A stretch of DNA of 64,000 bases from Pseudoselenomonas ruminantium (GCA_015058625.1 SVCA01000001.1:310001-374000); one strand, 5' to 3'. Shown: positions 16,799-26,095, numbered from the stretch's first letter. The notes: generated from the letters alone by a model not told the origin. Numbers and translations are program-made.

Positions 16799-16804
16799 CG
16801 CTCC

Positions 16805-18328
16805 TTAATCCGTCCCGAGCCCCTTATCGTTGCGCAGCTGTATCGCCTCGGCAATATGCGGCGCTGCGATATTTGCCGTCCCGGCCAGGTCTGCTATGGT
16901 TCTTGCTACCTTGATAATTCGGTCGTAGGAACGGGCAGAAAGATGCTTCTGCCTGAACGCCTGTTCCAGCAAGGCTTTTGCCTGTGGCTCCAATGGGCAG
17001 AGCTTCTGCAGCATGGCATGATTCATCTGGGCATTGCAGAAGATATGATAATTTTTGAGCCGCTGCAGCTGTATTTTTCGGGCTGCTGCCACCCGCTGAC
17101 GGATTTTCGCCGACGATTCCGCCCGCTTGGCTGAGGAAAGCTCCTCATACTTCACCTGCGGCACCTGAATGTGAATATCGATTCGATCGAGCAGCGGCCC
17201 GGAAATCCGTTGCGTATAGCGCTTGATTTCATAAGGTGTACACTTGCATTCCCTGTCCGGGGAACCGGCATAGCCACAAGGACATGGATTGGCCGCAGCA
17301 ATCAGAATCAGATTGGCTGGAAACGTCATGGTACCATGTGCTCTGGCTATCGTGATCTTCCTGTCTTCCACAGGCTCGCGGAGAACTTCCAACGACTTCT
17401 TGCCAAACTCCGGCAGTTCATCGAGAAACAACACGCCATTATGCGCCAGCGTCACTTCCCCAGGCCTTGGCACACTGCCGCCGCCAATCATAGCCACCAT
17501 CGAGGTCGTATGATGGGGACTGCGGAAAGGGCGTTCCTTGATGAGGCCACCGCCTTTGAGCAAACCTGCCACACTGTATATCTTCGTCACCTCAAGGGCT
17601 TCTTCCGGCGTCATTTCCGGCAGGATGGAACTCATGCGCCGCGCCAGCATGGTCTTGCCTGCACCTGGAACGCCGACCAGCAGCACATTATGGCCGCCGG
17701 CTGCGGCAATTTCCAAGGCTCTTTTCGCCTGAAACTGTCCCTGCACATCAGCAAAGTCATCGCTGAAAACGCCGTCTTCTGTAGCAGCCATTTGCGGTGT
17801 TGCAGGCAAAAGCCGTTCCTGACCGGTCAAAAAGCCCACGAGCTGCGTCAAATTGTCCAGCGCATAGACTTCTATCCCCTCCACCAACAAAGCCTCATTG
17901 ACATTATCTCTGGCCACAAACATGGCGGTAAAGCCCTCTTCCTTGGCCTTTACTGCCATGGGCAGAATTCCGCGAATGCCGCGGCAGTCGCCTTCCAAGG
18001 ACAGTTCTGCCGCAAAGAGGTATTTATCTAAAGTTGCGGCCGATACCAGTCCATAAGCCGCCAGCAGTCCCACCGCAATGGGCAAATCCAGCCCCGAGCT
18101 GTCCTTACGCACATCGGCAGGTGCCAGATTGATGGTGACTTTCTCCTGCCGCAGTTTGATGCCCGAATTGCGGATGGCCGTGCGCACCCGCTCCTTGGCT
18201 TCCTTGACCAAAGCATCGGCCAGCCCCACAATATCAAAGCCGGGCAATCCCGCCGCTGAATCCACTTCCACATGGATAATCAGCCCGTCCACGCCCAAAG
18301 TTGTCGCCCCAAAAGTCCGCGCAAACAT
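16805..18328 (-). CDS. comM: YifB/ComM family Mg-chelatase-like AAA+ ATPase
   Basis: A 507-residue protein with an N-terminal Lon-protease-like domain (MFARTFGATTLGVDGLII and GLPGFDIVGLADALVKEA) and an AAA+ Mg-chelatase-like domain. Walker A GVPGAGKT lies near residue 220 and Walker B VLFLDELPEF follows. The Cys-rich insert NPCPCGYAGSPDRECKC and the C-terminal SARSYDRIIKVARTIADLAG segment are typical. In naturally competent bacteria ComM is a helicase that promotes branch migration during transformation. In other species the role is unclear. It is the first gene of a tRNA-side cluster, 12 bases after yraN. Confidence 0.93.
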   Translation of the reverse strand: MFARTFGATTLGVDGLIIHVEVDSAAGLPGFDIVGLADALVKEAKERVRTAIRNSGIKLRQEKVTINLAPADVRKDSSGLDLPIAVGLLAAYGLVSAATLDKYLFAAELSLEGDCRGIRGILPMAVKAKEEGFTAMFVARDNVNEALLVEGIEVYALDNLTQLVGFLTGQERLLPATPQMAATEDGVFSDDFADVQGQFQAKRALEIAAAGGHNVLLVGVPGAGKTMLARRMSSILPEMTPEEALEVTKIYSVAGLLKGGGLIKERPFRSPHHTTSMVAMIGGGSVPRPGEVTLAHNGVLFLDELPEFGKKSLEVLREPVEDRKITIARAHGTMTFPANLILIAAANPCPCGYAGSPDRECKCTPYEIKRYTQRISGPLLDRIDIHIQVPQVKYEELSSAKRAESSAKIRQRVAAARKIQLQRLKNYHIFCNAQMNHAMLQKLCPLEPQAKALLEQAFRQKHLSARSYDRIIKVARTIADLAGTANIAAPHIAEAIQLRNDKGLGTD

Positions 18329-18340
18329 CCAATCCCTCCC

Positions 18341-18706
18341 CTAACATTCAAAGGCCCCCGGCAGATGGTGCACCTGCCATTTCCCCTCCGGCAGGGCATA
18401 GACCTCCACCACATCAAAACGGCAGAAACACTTATCCTCCGATAAACATTTCTGCCGTAAAAACCATTGAGCGGTCTGAATTATTTTCTTTTGTTTGTGA
18501 AAATTCACTGCCTGCGCAGGAGTTCCATAGCGATTGCCATGACGGGTCTTGACCTCGACAAAGGCCAGCACATCCCCCTTCCGGGCAATGATGTCAATCT
18601 CTCCTACCGGCACCCGAAAATTACGGGCACAAATCCCATAGCCCTGCCGCTGCAAAAAATCAACAGCTACCTGTTCTCCCTGACGGCCAAAAATCTGATT
18701 ACGCAT
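18341..18706 (-). CDS. yraN: YraN family (UPF0102) nuclease-like protein
   Basis: A 121-residue protein with the UPF0102 pattern: GRQGEQVAVDFLQRQGYGI at the start, NFRVPVGEIDIIARKGDVLAFVEVK in the middle and a basic HKQKKI segment. The E-x-D...EVK residues are those of restriction-endonuclease-like folds. Its cellular role is not established. It lies just before comM on the same strand, an association often seen in bacteria and compatible with DNA processing. Confidence 0.9.
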   Translation of the reverse strand: MRNQIFGRQGEQVAVDFLQRQGYGICARNFRVPVGEIDIIARKGDVLAFVEVKTRHGNRYGTPAQAVNFHKQKKIIQTAQWFLRQKCLSEDKCFCRFDVVEVYALPEGKWQVHHLPGAFEC

Positions 18707-18730
18707 AGACAGCCCTTCTTTAACCTGAAA

Positions 18731-19063
18731 TTAAAGTTTAGGCCCAGGCTGATTCTTCTTCGCTTTCTTGTCAATACGATAGACATAGGCCATGACTTCT
18801 GCAATGGTGCGATAGAGTTCCGGAGGAATCTCCCGGTCAATCTCCAAAGCCATGAGCATATTGACCAGCGTCTTGTTCTGGTAAACGGGAACGGCATTTT
18901 TCTGTGCAGCAGCCAGAATATTTTCCGCCACATGACCGCGGCCCTTGGCTACGACCTTCGGCGCCGTATCGCGCTCCATATCATACTTCAATGCCACCGC
19001 CTGCTGGGGGACATTGGGGTCCGTTTCCGGTTCTGTCTTTAGTGGTACCCGCTGCTTCTGCAT
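18731..19063 (-). CDS. ylqH: FlhB C-terminal-domain-like protein (YlqH/FhlB type)
   Basis: A 110-residue protein equivalent to the cytoplasmic C-terminal part of the flagellar export protein FlhB, without its membrane region. ALKYDMERDTAPKVVAKGRG, AENILAAAQKNAVPVYQNKT and LMALEIDREIPPELYRTIAEV follow the FlhB-CC domain. The NPTH autocleavage motif of full FlhB is missing. Bacillus YlqH, next to ylqG, has this form and can partly replace FlhB-C in export switching. Here too it lies beside a FliK-like gene. Confidence 0.85.
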   Translation of the reverse strand: MQKQRVPLKTEPETDPNVPQQAVALKYDMERDTAPKVVAKGRGHVAENILAAAQKNAVPVYQNKTLVNMLMALEIDREIPPELYRTIAEVMAYVYRIDKKAKKNQPGPKL

Positions 19064-19146
19064 TCCTGTTCACCTGCCTGAGTGTTCCTTCACTATTAAT
19101 ATTTTATGTCACAGCCGTCCATGTGTCAAGGACATCATTATATCAT

Positions 19147-21201
19147 TTACATAAAACGCCGCTCTCCTACAGCCCCTACTTTCAGTTCTTTGAGCTTTAG
19201 GCTGCTGTCCCGCAAAGAGCTCCGCAAAGCATCCACCTGCGAGCGGAATTCGTTGGCAATTTCCGTATTGGAGAAAAAGAGCCGCATATCGAGCTGATTT
19301 TCATGATAGACCCTGCAGGTCAGCTCCACCGCCCCAATATTATCCGTGAGTACACAGAGCCGCAGCCAGGTTTCTTTCTTCATCTCGCCCGTTTCGGGGT
19401 CCGGTTGTTTTTCATCATAGACATGGATATAAGCAGGATAGGTACTCTCCTCCCCCATATACATGGGCAGCATGAAATTCAGGGAGCGCTGGCCGGGAAC
19501 AATACTGTTGTCCCCTTCCATGGAGCCCCGCATGGAGAGCACAAAGGCCGCCACATCCTTGCCCGCCTTTTTTAACTGCCGGGCCGTCATATTCCTGGTA
19601 TAAGTCATATCGCAAAGCTGCATAAAGGCCCAAAGCCGTGGCAAATCGGGAATATTCTGCTGCAGCGCCGCCTGCTGGATGGTGGCCGGCACATTGGCCT
19701 GACAGAGGCGAATCAGCTGCTGCAGCTGCTGGGTTTCCTTGGCACTTAAAAGTGCCTCCTTGCCGTTGACAAAACTCTGCATGAGCAAGGCGTCCTTTTG
19801 AGTCAGATTGCCATCTTTCAGGAGCAGCTGCGCCAAATCCCGCATGACATTCATGGTTTGCGGCGTATTTTCCATCACCTGATTCATCAGCTGGTTCTTG
19901 GCCTGCTGCATAGCTGTCTGCTGCGGTCGCTGTACCACTTCCGCCTGCGCCATGCTTTCCCGGGCCATTCCCTGACCGAGATTTGCCCGGACATCCTGCT
20001 GGGGGGCAGATTGGCTATTAGGCGCAGCGGGCTGATTTCCGCCAGCCTGCTGTACGGTATTTCCCAAAGCCGTGTTTCCCTGACCGGAGCCCTGTGCCTG
20101 TGAAGCCGTTTGACCGGCACCGGCTGAAACATTGCCGGCCTGTCCGCCAGCTGCCTGTCCTGCCGAATTGGCCGAAAGGTCTGGCTGATTGGCCTGCGCT
20201 GACTGTCCTCCACTTTGCGGAGTACTTTGACTTGTCAGATTTTGACCGTTCGCCGCATTTTGACTTGTCATTTGGTTTTGACTTGTCAAATTTGCCTGCC
20301 CAGACGGTTGGTTATTAGCCATGGTATTGGCATTCAGCGGCGCATTCTGTCCGGCCGCGGGATTGCCCCCCGCCGGTGCATTGGCGGTCTGTCCTGGCTG
20401 TGTGGCAGCTGCATTGGGCTGGGCTGCAGCATTGGCATTTTGTCCCGCTGCATTCTGCGTCATTGGCTGCCCCTGCTGACCTTGAGCGGCAGCCTGTCCC
20501 GGCGGATTGGCCTGCGGCTGCGCCCCACTGCCGTCACCAGCTGGCCGCGGCATAAAGTACTGCACGAGCTGTTTCAGAAAGTTCGTAGCCGAGCCTTCCC
20601 CTGCAGGCAGCGGCTGAACCATACCTTGTGGCTGCATGGTCAGGAGCAGCTGCTGAACATCCTTGGGCAGTTCAGCAAAGGGTTTGCCATCGAGCAGTTC
20701 AAAGGCCGCCTTAGTCAGGAGCACCGGTTCCAAGGCCGCTCCCTGCTCTGCACTGGCCAGATTCTTGAGATTGGTCAGCAAAGCCTGCATGGTATCGCTG
20801 ACTTCCATGGTCATGCCCCGGTCCATGAGCTTACCCATCTGCGTCAGCATACGGGAAAAGGAACTTAACTGCTCCATGGAAAAGCGCTGGCTTTCCAGGG
20901 TACTCCCCAACCCTTGCGCCAAAGTTTCTTCTAAAGAGAAGGCCTGCTTCATGACATTTTGAATGAGCTTTTGCAAATCCGCGGGCATCTTTTCCACGGC
21001 GTCAGTCTGATTGCTCGCGATTTTAGACAAAATCCCTGCCATATCATCCACGGCATTTTGGATGGCCACATTTGTTTTGGGACTAAATGCCGCCGAAGAG
21101 CCACCACCATCACCACGACGGCCGACACCTTCCCCCGCACTGGGGGCCTGAGGGCGTTCTACGGGGCGGATTCCCACATTCATTGAGGCTTCCATTGGCA
21201 T
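19147..21201 (-). CDS. ylqG: Flagellar hook-length control FliK-like protein (YlqG type)
   Basis: A 684-residue protein in three parts. Residues 1-230 are helical. About 230-430 is a low-complexity linker rich in Ala, Gln, Asn, Gly and Pro. The C-terminal part holds a FliK-like domain with WLRLCVLTDNIGAVELTCRV and LDMRLFFSNTEIANEFRSQV. Such proteins act as rulers for flagellar hook growth and bind FlhB-C, whose short homologue is the next gene. The linker DNA contains three TTGACTTGTC motifs. Starts at 21201, 21195 or 21183 are all possible; none has a perfect ribosome binding site. Gene order rbgA-rnhB-ylqG-ylqH is as in Bacillus. Confidence 0.78.
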   Translation of the reverse strand: MPMEASMNVGIRPVERPQAPSAGEGVGRRGDGGGSSAAFSPKTNVAIQNAVDDMAGILSKIASNQTDAVEKMPADLQKLIQNVMKQAFSLEETLAQGLGSTLESQRFSMEQLSSFSRMLTQMGKLMDRGMTMEVSDTMQALLTNLKNLASAEQGAALEPVLLTKAAFELLDGKPFAELPKDVQQLLLTMQPQGMVQPLPAGEGSATNFLKQLVQYFMPRPAGDGSGAQPQANPPGQAAAQGQQGQPMTQNAAGQNANAAAQPNAAATQPGQTANAPAGGNPAAGQNAPLNANTMANNQPSGQANLTSQNQMTSQNAANGQNLTSQSTPQSGGQSAQANQPDLSANSAGQAAGGQAGNVSAGAGQTASQAQGSGQGNTALGNTVQQAGGNQPAAPNSQSAPQQDVRANLGQGMARESMAQAEVVQRPQQTAMQQAKNQLMNQVMENTPQTMNVMRDLAQLLLKDGNLTQKDALLMQSFVNGKEALLSAKETQQLQQLIRLCQANVPATIQQAALQQNIPDLPRLWAFMQLCDMTYTRNMTARQLKKAGKDVAAFVLSMRGSMEGDNSIVPGQRSLNFMLPMYMGEESTYPAYIHVYDEKQPDPETGEMKKETWLRLCVLTDNIGAVELTCRVYHENQLDMRLFFSNTEIANEFRSQVDALRSSLRDSSLKLKELKVGAVGERRFM

Positions 21202-21232
21202 TTCCCATCACAACCTTCTCTAAAATAAATCC

Positions 21233-22036
21233 CTAAAACGGAACGTTCATCTCTTTATCCACCATGGAGCGAATTGGTTCAAAAGACTGACGATGTATGG
21301 GGCAGGGTCCATACTGCCGCAGGGCGGCGATGTGCTCTGCCGTGCCATACCCCTTATGGTGAGCAAATCCATACTGCGGATACTCCTTGTCGTATTGATC
21401 CATCAGCCGGTCACGATTTACCTTGGCGATAATCGAGGCCGCCGCAATGGAAGCGGACTTGGCATCCCCCTTGATGATGGACATTGAGGGCACATTGAGG
21501 TTCTCCAGCTTCACAGCATCGATGAGCACGGCATTTGCTTCCTGCTCCAGCCCAAAGATAGACTCGTACATGCCATTGATGGTGGCCTGATAGATGTTCA
21601 CCCGGTCAATGGTCTTGGCATCCACAAAGGTTGCCTTCACCGCAATGGCCTTGGCCATAATCTCATCATAAAGCTCTTCGCGGACCTTGGCCGAAATCTT
21701 CTTGGAATCGTTGATTTTCGGCAGGTACAAATCATGGGGCAGAATCACTGCCGCCACGGACACCGGCCCAGCCAGCGGCCCACGGCCTGCTTCATCCACA
21801 CCAGCCACAAACTCGCAGCCCTTGCCCCAGAACTCCCGCTCAAAGCTATAGAGTTCTGCCACCCGCTTTCTGTCTGCCTGCTCACGCTGATAACGACGCA
21901 GAAGTGTGCCCACAGCCTTTCTTGTATCATTCGCGCAAGCAGACAGAAATTCCTCCGTCACCTGTCCCTGCGCGAAAAACTCCTCTACTTGTTTTATCGT
22001 ATATTTCTTAATATCATTCACTACTTTTTTCACCAT
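21233..22036 (-). CDS. rnhB: Ribonuclease HII
   Basis: A protein of about 267 residues that cuts RNA in RNA-DNA hybrids, including single ribonucleotides. The catalytic core starts at GVDEAGRGPLAGPVSVAAV (Asp and Glu), continues to LLIDAVKLENL-like VLIDAVKLENL and SIIKGDAKSASIAAASIIAKV, with the last Asp in NRDRLMDQYDKEYP. An N-terminal helical extension of about 80 residues precedes the core, as in several Firmicutes. The start is uncertain: ATG at 22036 or 22066 or GTG at 22021, all overlapping or touching the end of rbgA. It is translationally coupled to rbgA. Confidence 0.93.
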   Translation of the reverse strand: MVKKVVNDIKKYTIKQVEEFFAQGQVTEEFLSACANDTRKAVGTLLRRYQREQADRKRVAELYSFEREFWGKGCEFVAGVDEAGRGPLAGPVSVAAVILPHDLYLPKINDSKKISAKVREELYDEIMAKAIAVKATFVDAKTIDRVNIYQATINGMYESIFGLEQEANAVLIDAVKLENLNVPSMSIIKGDAKSASIAAASIIAKVNRDRLMDQYDKEYPQYGFAHHKGYGTAEHIAALRQYGPCPIHRQSFEPIRSMVDKEMNVPF

Positions 22037-22919
22037 CTTCTGCGGAATCATCTGCGGGCACTTCATCCAAGGTCACAAGACCGAGTTTGCCCGCCCGGAA
22101 TTCATTCAGCACGATGTTCTGGGCCTTTTCCAAATCCACCAGCCCGCCTTTGACGAGACAGCCACGCTTGCGGCCGATAAGCTCGAGAATTTCCAGACCA
22201 TCTTCCGGCACATCCCCCGTGAGCTTAAAGCGTTCGGCCAAGCGCTCCGGATAATCACGGCGCATGATGCCCAACAGCAGCGCCGTGACTTTTTCGCGGT
22301 CGTAGATATCATCGTTGATGGCGCCGGTAAAGGCGAGCTTTAAGCCCACAGTCTGGTCTTCAAACTTCGGCCAGAGGATACCCGGCGTATCCAAGAGGTC
22401 AAGATTCGTGCCAATCTTAATCCACTGCTTGGCGCGGGTCACACCGGGCTTATCGGCAGCCTTGGCCTTTACGGCACCGGCCAGACGATTGATAAGCGAA
22501 GATTTGCCGACATTCGGGATGCCCAGAATCATGCAGCGGGCAGCCCGTGGCTTTGCTCCCTTGCTGACAAATTTTTCCGTCTTGGGGCGGGCCAAATCTT
22601 CAGCCACTTTCACGAGCTGCTTCATGCCCTTGCCCTTCATGGAGTCAATGGCAACGGCCGGCACATTCTGGCTCTTGAAATAATCCAGCCACCTTTTCGT
22701 GCTGGCACTGTCAGCCAAATCGGCTTTATTCAGCGCAATCATGCGGGGCTTGCCCTTGATGATTTCCGCCAGCATAGGATTGGCACTGCTCAGAGGAATC
22801 CGCGCATCCAAGAGCTCGATGACCACATCCACCAGTTTCAAATTTTCCTCAATCAGCCGCTGGGCTTTCTTCATATGCCCCGGGAACCATTGCAAATTGG
22901 GAATATCCTGTTTTTCCAT
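22014..22919 (-). CDS. rbgA: Ribosome biogenesis GTPase RbgA
   Basis: A 301-residue circularly permuted GTPase that helps mature the 50S subunit. The permuted order is visible: G4 ALNKADLAD first (near residue 62), then G1 GIPNVGKSS (near 133) and G3 LLDTPGILWP (near 175). The N-terminal QWFPGHMKKAQRLI motif and the basic C-terminal region are standard for the YlqF/RbgA family. It is the first gene of the cluster with rnhB, ylqG, ylqH, yraN and comM. TACAAT about 50 bases upstream is the likely -10. Confidence 0.95.
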   Translation of the reverse strand: MEKQDIPNLQWFPGHMKKAQRLIEENLKLVDVVIELLDARIPLSSANPMLAEIIKGKPRMIALNKADLADSASTKRWLDYFKSQNVPAVAIDSMKGKGMKQLVKVAEDLARPKTEKFVSKGAKPRAARCMILGIPNVGKSSLINRLAGAVKAKAADKPGVTRAKQWIKIGTNLDLLDTPGILWPKFEDQTVGLKLAFTGAINDDIYDREKVTALLLGIMRRDYPERLAERFKLTGDVPEDGLEILELIGRKRGCLVKGGLVDLEKAQNIVLNEFRAGKLGLVTLDEVPADDSAEDGEKSSE

Positions 22920-23014
22920 TAATATAATTCTCCTGTCTTACATAAATATCTGTGCTTACCATTGTACCATATTTCCCCGCTGAAAAAAATTCAGCAAAAA
23001 AATTAAAAAAGCTG

Positions 23015-23043
23015 TTGACAAGGATAGCATTATCCCGTATACT
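23015..23043 (+). promoter_or_regulatory. tRNA-Ala promoter
   Basis: TTGACA (23015-23020), a 17-base spacer and TATACT (23038-23043) precede the tRNA by about 38 bases. Confidence 0.85.
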
Positions 23044-23081
23044 AATATTCGTTGATGACACACGAGGTCACAATAACCCAC

Positions 23082-23157
<76 letters not shown>

Positions 23158-23169
23158 TAAGAGAATGTT

Positions 23170-23199
23170 ACGGTCGCTGTTTGCGGCCGTTTTATTTTT
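23170..23199 (+). terminator. Terminator after tRNA-Ala
   Basis: ACGGTCGC and GCGGCCGT pair across a short TGTTT loop and are followed by TTTATTTTT, 13 bases after the tRNA. Confidence 0.75.
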
Positions 23200-23222
23200 G
23201 TCCATCTGTGTCAGAAAATTAT

Positions 23223-23251
23223 TGACTTTGTGTTTATTCTGTGTTATTATT
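23223..23251 (+). promoter_or_regulatory. Promoter of the unidentified RNA before guaB
   Basis: TTGACT (about 23223-23228), a 17-base spacer and TATTAT are followed directly by a structured, non-coding stretch that ends in a terminator. Confidence 0.6.
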
Positions 23252-23450
23252 ACTTCAAGCTAAAGGTTGAACCAACCGGAAAAGGTAATAGCTAGCCGTA
23301 GGGGAAGTTCAAACCTGATGTTGTTACATGGCTCGTGAAGGAGGGGAGTCCAATGGGCCCGTAAGATTGGTACCCATAAACAAGATGAAAATAGAATATT
23401 TGAACATAAACTAGCAGCTTGACCGATAGAGGCAAGCTGCTAGTTCTTTG
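23252..23450 (+). ncRNA. Unidentified structured small RNA (about 195 bases)
   Basis: The stretch has its own promoter, no reading frame, clear pairing and a terminator (ACTAGCAGCTTG..CAAGCTGCTAGT). AGGTTGAAC near 23263 can pair with GTTCAAACCT near 23309. GGG-GTCCAAT pairs with ATTGG-TACCC near 23346-23380. Length, free-standing layout and the position before guaB recall 6S RNA, but I cannot match the 6S central bubble with confidence. I see no SRP, RNase P or tmRNA signature. It might also be a leader of guaB. Confidence 0.5.
23410..23446 (+). terminator. Terminator of the RNA before guaB
   Basis: A perfect 12-base-pair stem (ACTAGCAGCTTG with CAAGCTGCTAGT) around an ACCGATAGAGG loop, followed by TTCTTTGT. 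Confidence 0.75.
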
Positions 23451-23488
23451 TATAAGTGTAAAGTTGTAACATAAATTTTAATTTCTGA

Positions 23489-23519
23489 TTGACACAGGCC
23501 CTATCCATATATTAATATA
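23489..23519 (+). promoter_or_regulatory. guaB promoter (candidate)
   Basis: TTGACA, then after 17-18 bases TTAATA/TAATAT, about 75 bases before the guaB TTG start. It makes guaB independent of the RNA upstream. Confidence 0.55.
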
Positions 23520-23595
23520 TTACACAATATACACGGCGGCTGACGCCTGTAAAGCTATATCGTAGATTATCAGTATCAAGAAAGAAGGGGTTACG

Positions 23596-25104
23596 TTGGC
23601 ATTCTATTTTGAAGAACCATCACACACTTTTGGCGAGTATCTTCTCGTTCCCGGCTATTCCTCGGACAAATGCATCCCGGCAAATGTCTCCTTAAAGACG
23701 CCGCTGGTCAAGTTCCGCAAGGGCGAGGAACCGAAGATTTCCATGAACATCCCCATGACCTCTGCCATCATGCAGGCGGTTTCCGATGACAACATGGCGA
23801 TTGCACTGGCCAAAGAGGGCGGTGTGTCCTTCATTTACGGCTCCCAGAGCATCGAAGACGAAGCTGCTATGGTTTCCCGGGTAAAGCATTACAAATCCGG
23901 TTTTGTCAGCAGTGACTCCAACATCAAGCCCTCCACCACTCTGGGCGAAATCTTAGACCTCTTGCAGGATACGGGCCACTCCACCATGGCAGTAACGGAA
24001 GACGGCACGGCTAATGGCAAACTGCTGGGTATTGTGACCAGCCGCGACTATCGCGTTTCCCGCATGTCCATGGACACCCCGGCCAGCGAATTTATGACGG
24101 CATTCGAAAATCTCGTTTATGCCAAGGCCGAAGAAGTAACCACCATTGGTCAGGCCAACGATATCATCTGGGAAAACAAGCTCAACATGCTCCCGATTAT
24201 CGACAAGAATCAGCGCCTGCGTTACATGGTGTTCCGTAAAGACTACAATGCCAACAAAGACAATGAGCTCGAACTCATTGATGACAACAAGCGCTATATC
24301 GTCGGCGCCGGCATCAACACCCGCGACTATGCAGAACGTGTCCCGGCCCTCTTAAAGGCTGGTGCTGATGTTCTCTGCATCGACTCCTCGGAAGGTTTCT
24401 CCGAATGGCAGCGCATCACCCTCAAATACATTCACGAAAACTTCGGCGAGGATGTCAAAGTCGGCGCCGGTAACGTGGTTGACGGCGAAGGCTTCCGCTT
24501 CCTGGCTGAAGCTGGCGCTGACTTCATCAAAGTCGGCATTGGCGGCGGCTCCATCTGCATCACCCGCGAAACCAAGGGTATCGGCCGCGGTCAGGCAACA
24601 GCCCTTATCGATGTCTGCCGTGAACGCGACAAATACTACGAAGAAACGGGCATCTATATCCCGGTTTGCTCCGACGGCGGTATCGTTCACGATTACCACA
24701 TGACCCTGGCTCTGGCTATGGGCGCAGACTTCCTGATGCTTGGCCGTTACTTCTCCCGCTTTGACGAAAGCCCGACGGACAAGGTCAAAGTCAACGGCAC
24801 CTACTACAAGGAGTACTGGGGCGAAGGTTCCAACCGTGCCCGCAACTGGCAGCGCTACGATTTGGGCGGCTCCAAGAAGCTTTCCTTCGAAGAAGGCGTG
24901 GACTCCTATGTTCCGTACGCTGGCCCGCTCAAAGACAATGTAGGCACGACGCTTGCCAAAATCCGCAGCACCATGTGCAACTGCGGTTCCCTGTCCCTCC
25001 CCGAATTCCGCGACAAGGCAAAACTCACGCTGGTTTCCGCAACCAGTATCGTGGAAGGCGGTTCCCATGACGTAATCCTGCGCGACCGTCTGGGCAGAGA
25101 TTAA
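23596..25104 (+). CDS. guaB: IMP dehydrogenase
   Basis: A 502-residue enzyme that oxidises IMP to XMP, the committed step to GMP. It has the (beta/alpha)8 core with a CBS pair inserted at about residues 95-215. The catalytic loop is [17 protein letters not shown], with the active Cys. Phosphate-binding segments are [13 protein letters not shown] and [13 protein letters not shown]. The active-site loop and GGG (not GPG) form match the longer IMPDH type seen in clostridia and relatives. The start is a TTG with AGAAGGGG upstream ([12 protein letters not shown]). It stands alone, between a candidate promoter and a strong terminator. Confidence 0.93.
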   Translation: MAFYFEEPSHTFGEYLLVPGYSSDKCIPANVSLKTPLVKFRKGEEPKISMNIPMTSAIMQAVSDDNMAIALAKEGGVSFIYGSQSIEDEAAMVSRVKHYKSGFVSSDSNIKPSTTLGEILDLLQDTGHSTMAVTEDGTANGKLLGIVTSRDYRVSRMSMDTPASEFMTAFENLVYAKAEEVTTIGQANDIIWENKLNMLPIIDKNQRLRYMVFRKDYNANKDNELELIDDNKRYIVGAGINTRDYAERVPALLKAGADVLCIDSSEGFSEWQRITLKYIHENFGEDVKVGAGNVVDGEGFRFLAEAGADFIKVGIGGGSICITRETKGIGRGQATALIDVCRERDKYYEETGIYIPVCSDGGIVHDYHMTLALAMGADFLMLGRYFSRFDESPTDKVKVNGTYYKEYWGEGSNRARNWQRYDLGGSKKLSFEEGVDSYVPYAGPLKDNVGTTLAKIRSTMCNCGSLSLPEFRDKAKLTLVSATSIVEGGSHDVILRDRLGRD

Positions 25105-25121
25105 TAAACATATCGGACAAT

Positions 25122-25157
25122 AAAAATCCGCTGAAGCAGCTGCTTCAGCGGATTTTT
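25122..25157. terminator. Bidirectional terminator between guaB and ftsY
   Basis: AAAAATCCGCTGAAGCAGC pairs with its perfect complement, with T runs on both sides. It lies 11 bases before the end of the converging ftsY gene. Confidence 0.92.
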
Positions 25158-25167
25158 TGTTTTCACC

Positions 25168-26085
25168 TTATTCCTTGGCAAAGAGCGCCTTGGCAAAGTC
25201 TTCCGCCACGAAGGGACGTAAATCCTCAATGCCCTCGCCTACACCAATCCATTTGACCGGCATAGAAAGCTGACTCTTGATGCCGATAACCACACCGCCC
25301 TTGGCCGTGCCGTCCAATTTCGTCAGCACCACGCCGGAAATCGGCGCTGCTTTCGTGAAGAGTTCGGCCTGACTGATGGCATTCTGTCCCGTGGTAGCAT
25401 CAAGCACCAATAGGGTTTCATGAGGCGCACCGGGGATTTCGCGGCCGATGACGCGGTTGATTTTCTCCAATTCCTGCATGAGGTTGGACTTATTCTGCAA
25501 ACGGCCGGCGGTGTCGATAAGCAGAACATCGATATTGCGGGCTGTAGCCGCCTTCACCGCATCATAGGCAACAGCTGCCGGGTCAGAACCTTCCTCGTGC
25601 TTGATGAACTGCGCGCCGCTGCGCTGTGCCCATACCTCCAGCTGGTCAATAGCTGCCGCACGGAAGGTATCAGCCGCAGCCAGCATCACGGTTTTACCCT
25701 GTGCCTTGTAATAAGCCGCGAGCTTACCGATAGTCGTAGTCTTGCCAGCACCGTTTACGCCGATAACCAGATATACTGTCGGGCCGTTTGCCGCCGTGCA
25801 GGTAGTATCCTCACCGGCATTGAGAATTTCGGCGATTTCCTTTTCCAGGAAGGGCTTCAAATCCTCGGGGCTGTTGATTTCCTTTTTCTTAATGCCCTTA
25901 CGCACAGCCGTCATGAGCTTTTCGGTGGTCTGCACGCCCACATCAGCCATAATCAGCGTTTCTTCCAGTTCATCGAGGAAGTCATCATCGATATCGGCAT
26001 AGCCGATAACCAGCTTTTCAATCTTATTGGTCAGGTTTTCGCGGGTCTTATTCAGGCCCTTTTTCAATTTATCAAAAAATCCCAT
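25168..26085 (-). CDS. ftsY: Signal recognition particle receptor FtsY
   Basis: A 305-residue SRP GTPase that docks ribosome-nascent chain-Ffh complexes at the membrane. The N domain begins MGFFDKLKKGLNKTRENL. The G domain has G1 GVNGAGKTT (near 110-118), the insertion-box DTFRAAAIDQLEVW, G3 DTAGRLQNK and G4 LTKLDGTAKGG, and ends IGVGEGIEDLRPF. The acidic A domain of some proteobacteria is absent, as in Firmicutes. The ATG at 26083-26085 is preferred for spacing from GGAG. It follows smc by only a few bases, so the two form an operon. Confidence 0.96.
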   Translation of the reverse strand: MGFFDKLKKGLNKTRENLTNKIEKLVIGYADIDDDFLDELEETLIMADVGVQTTEKLMTAVRKGIKKKEINSPEDLKPFLEKEIAEILNAGEDTTCTAANGPTVYLVIGVNGAGKTTTIGKLAAYYKAQGKTVMLAAADTFRAAAIDQLEVWAQRSGAQFIKHEEGSDPAAVAYDAVKAATARNIDVLLIDTAGRLQNKSNLMQELEKINRVIGREIPGAPHETLLVLDATTGQNAISQAELFTKAAPISGVVLTKLDGTAKGGVVIGIKSQLSMPVKWIGVGEGIEDLRPFVAEDFAKALFAKE

Positions 26086-26095
26086 CATTTACTCC

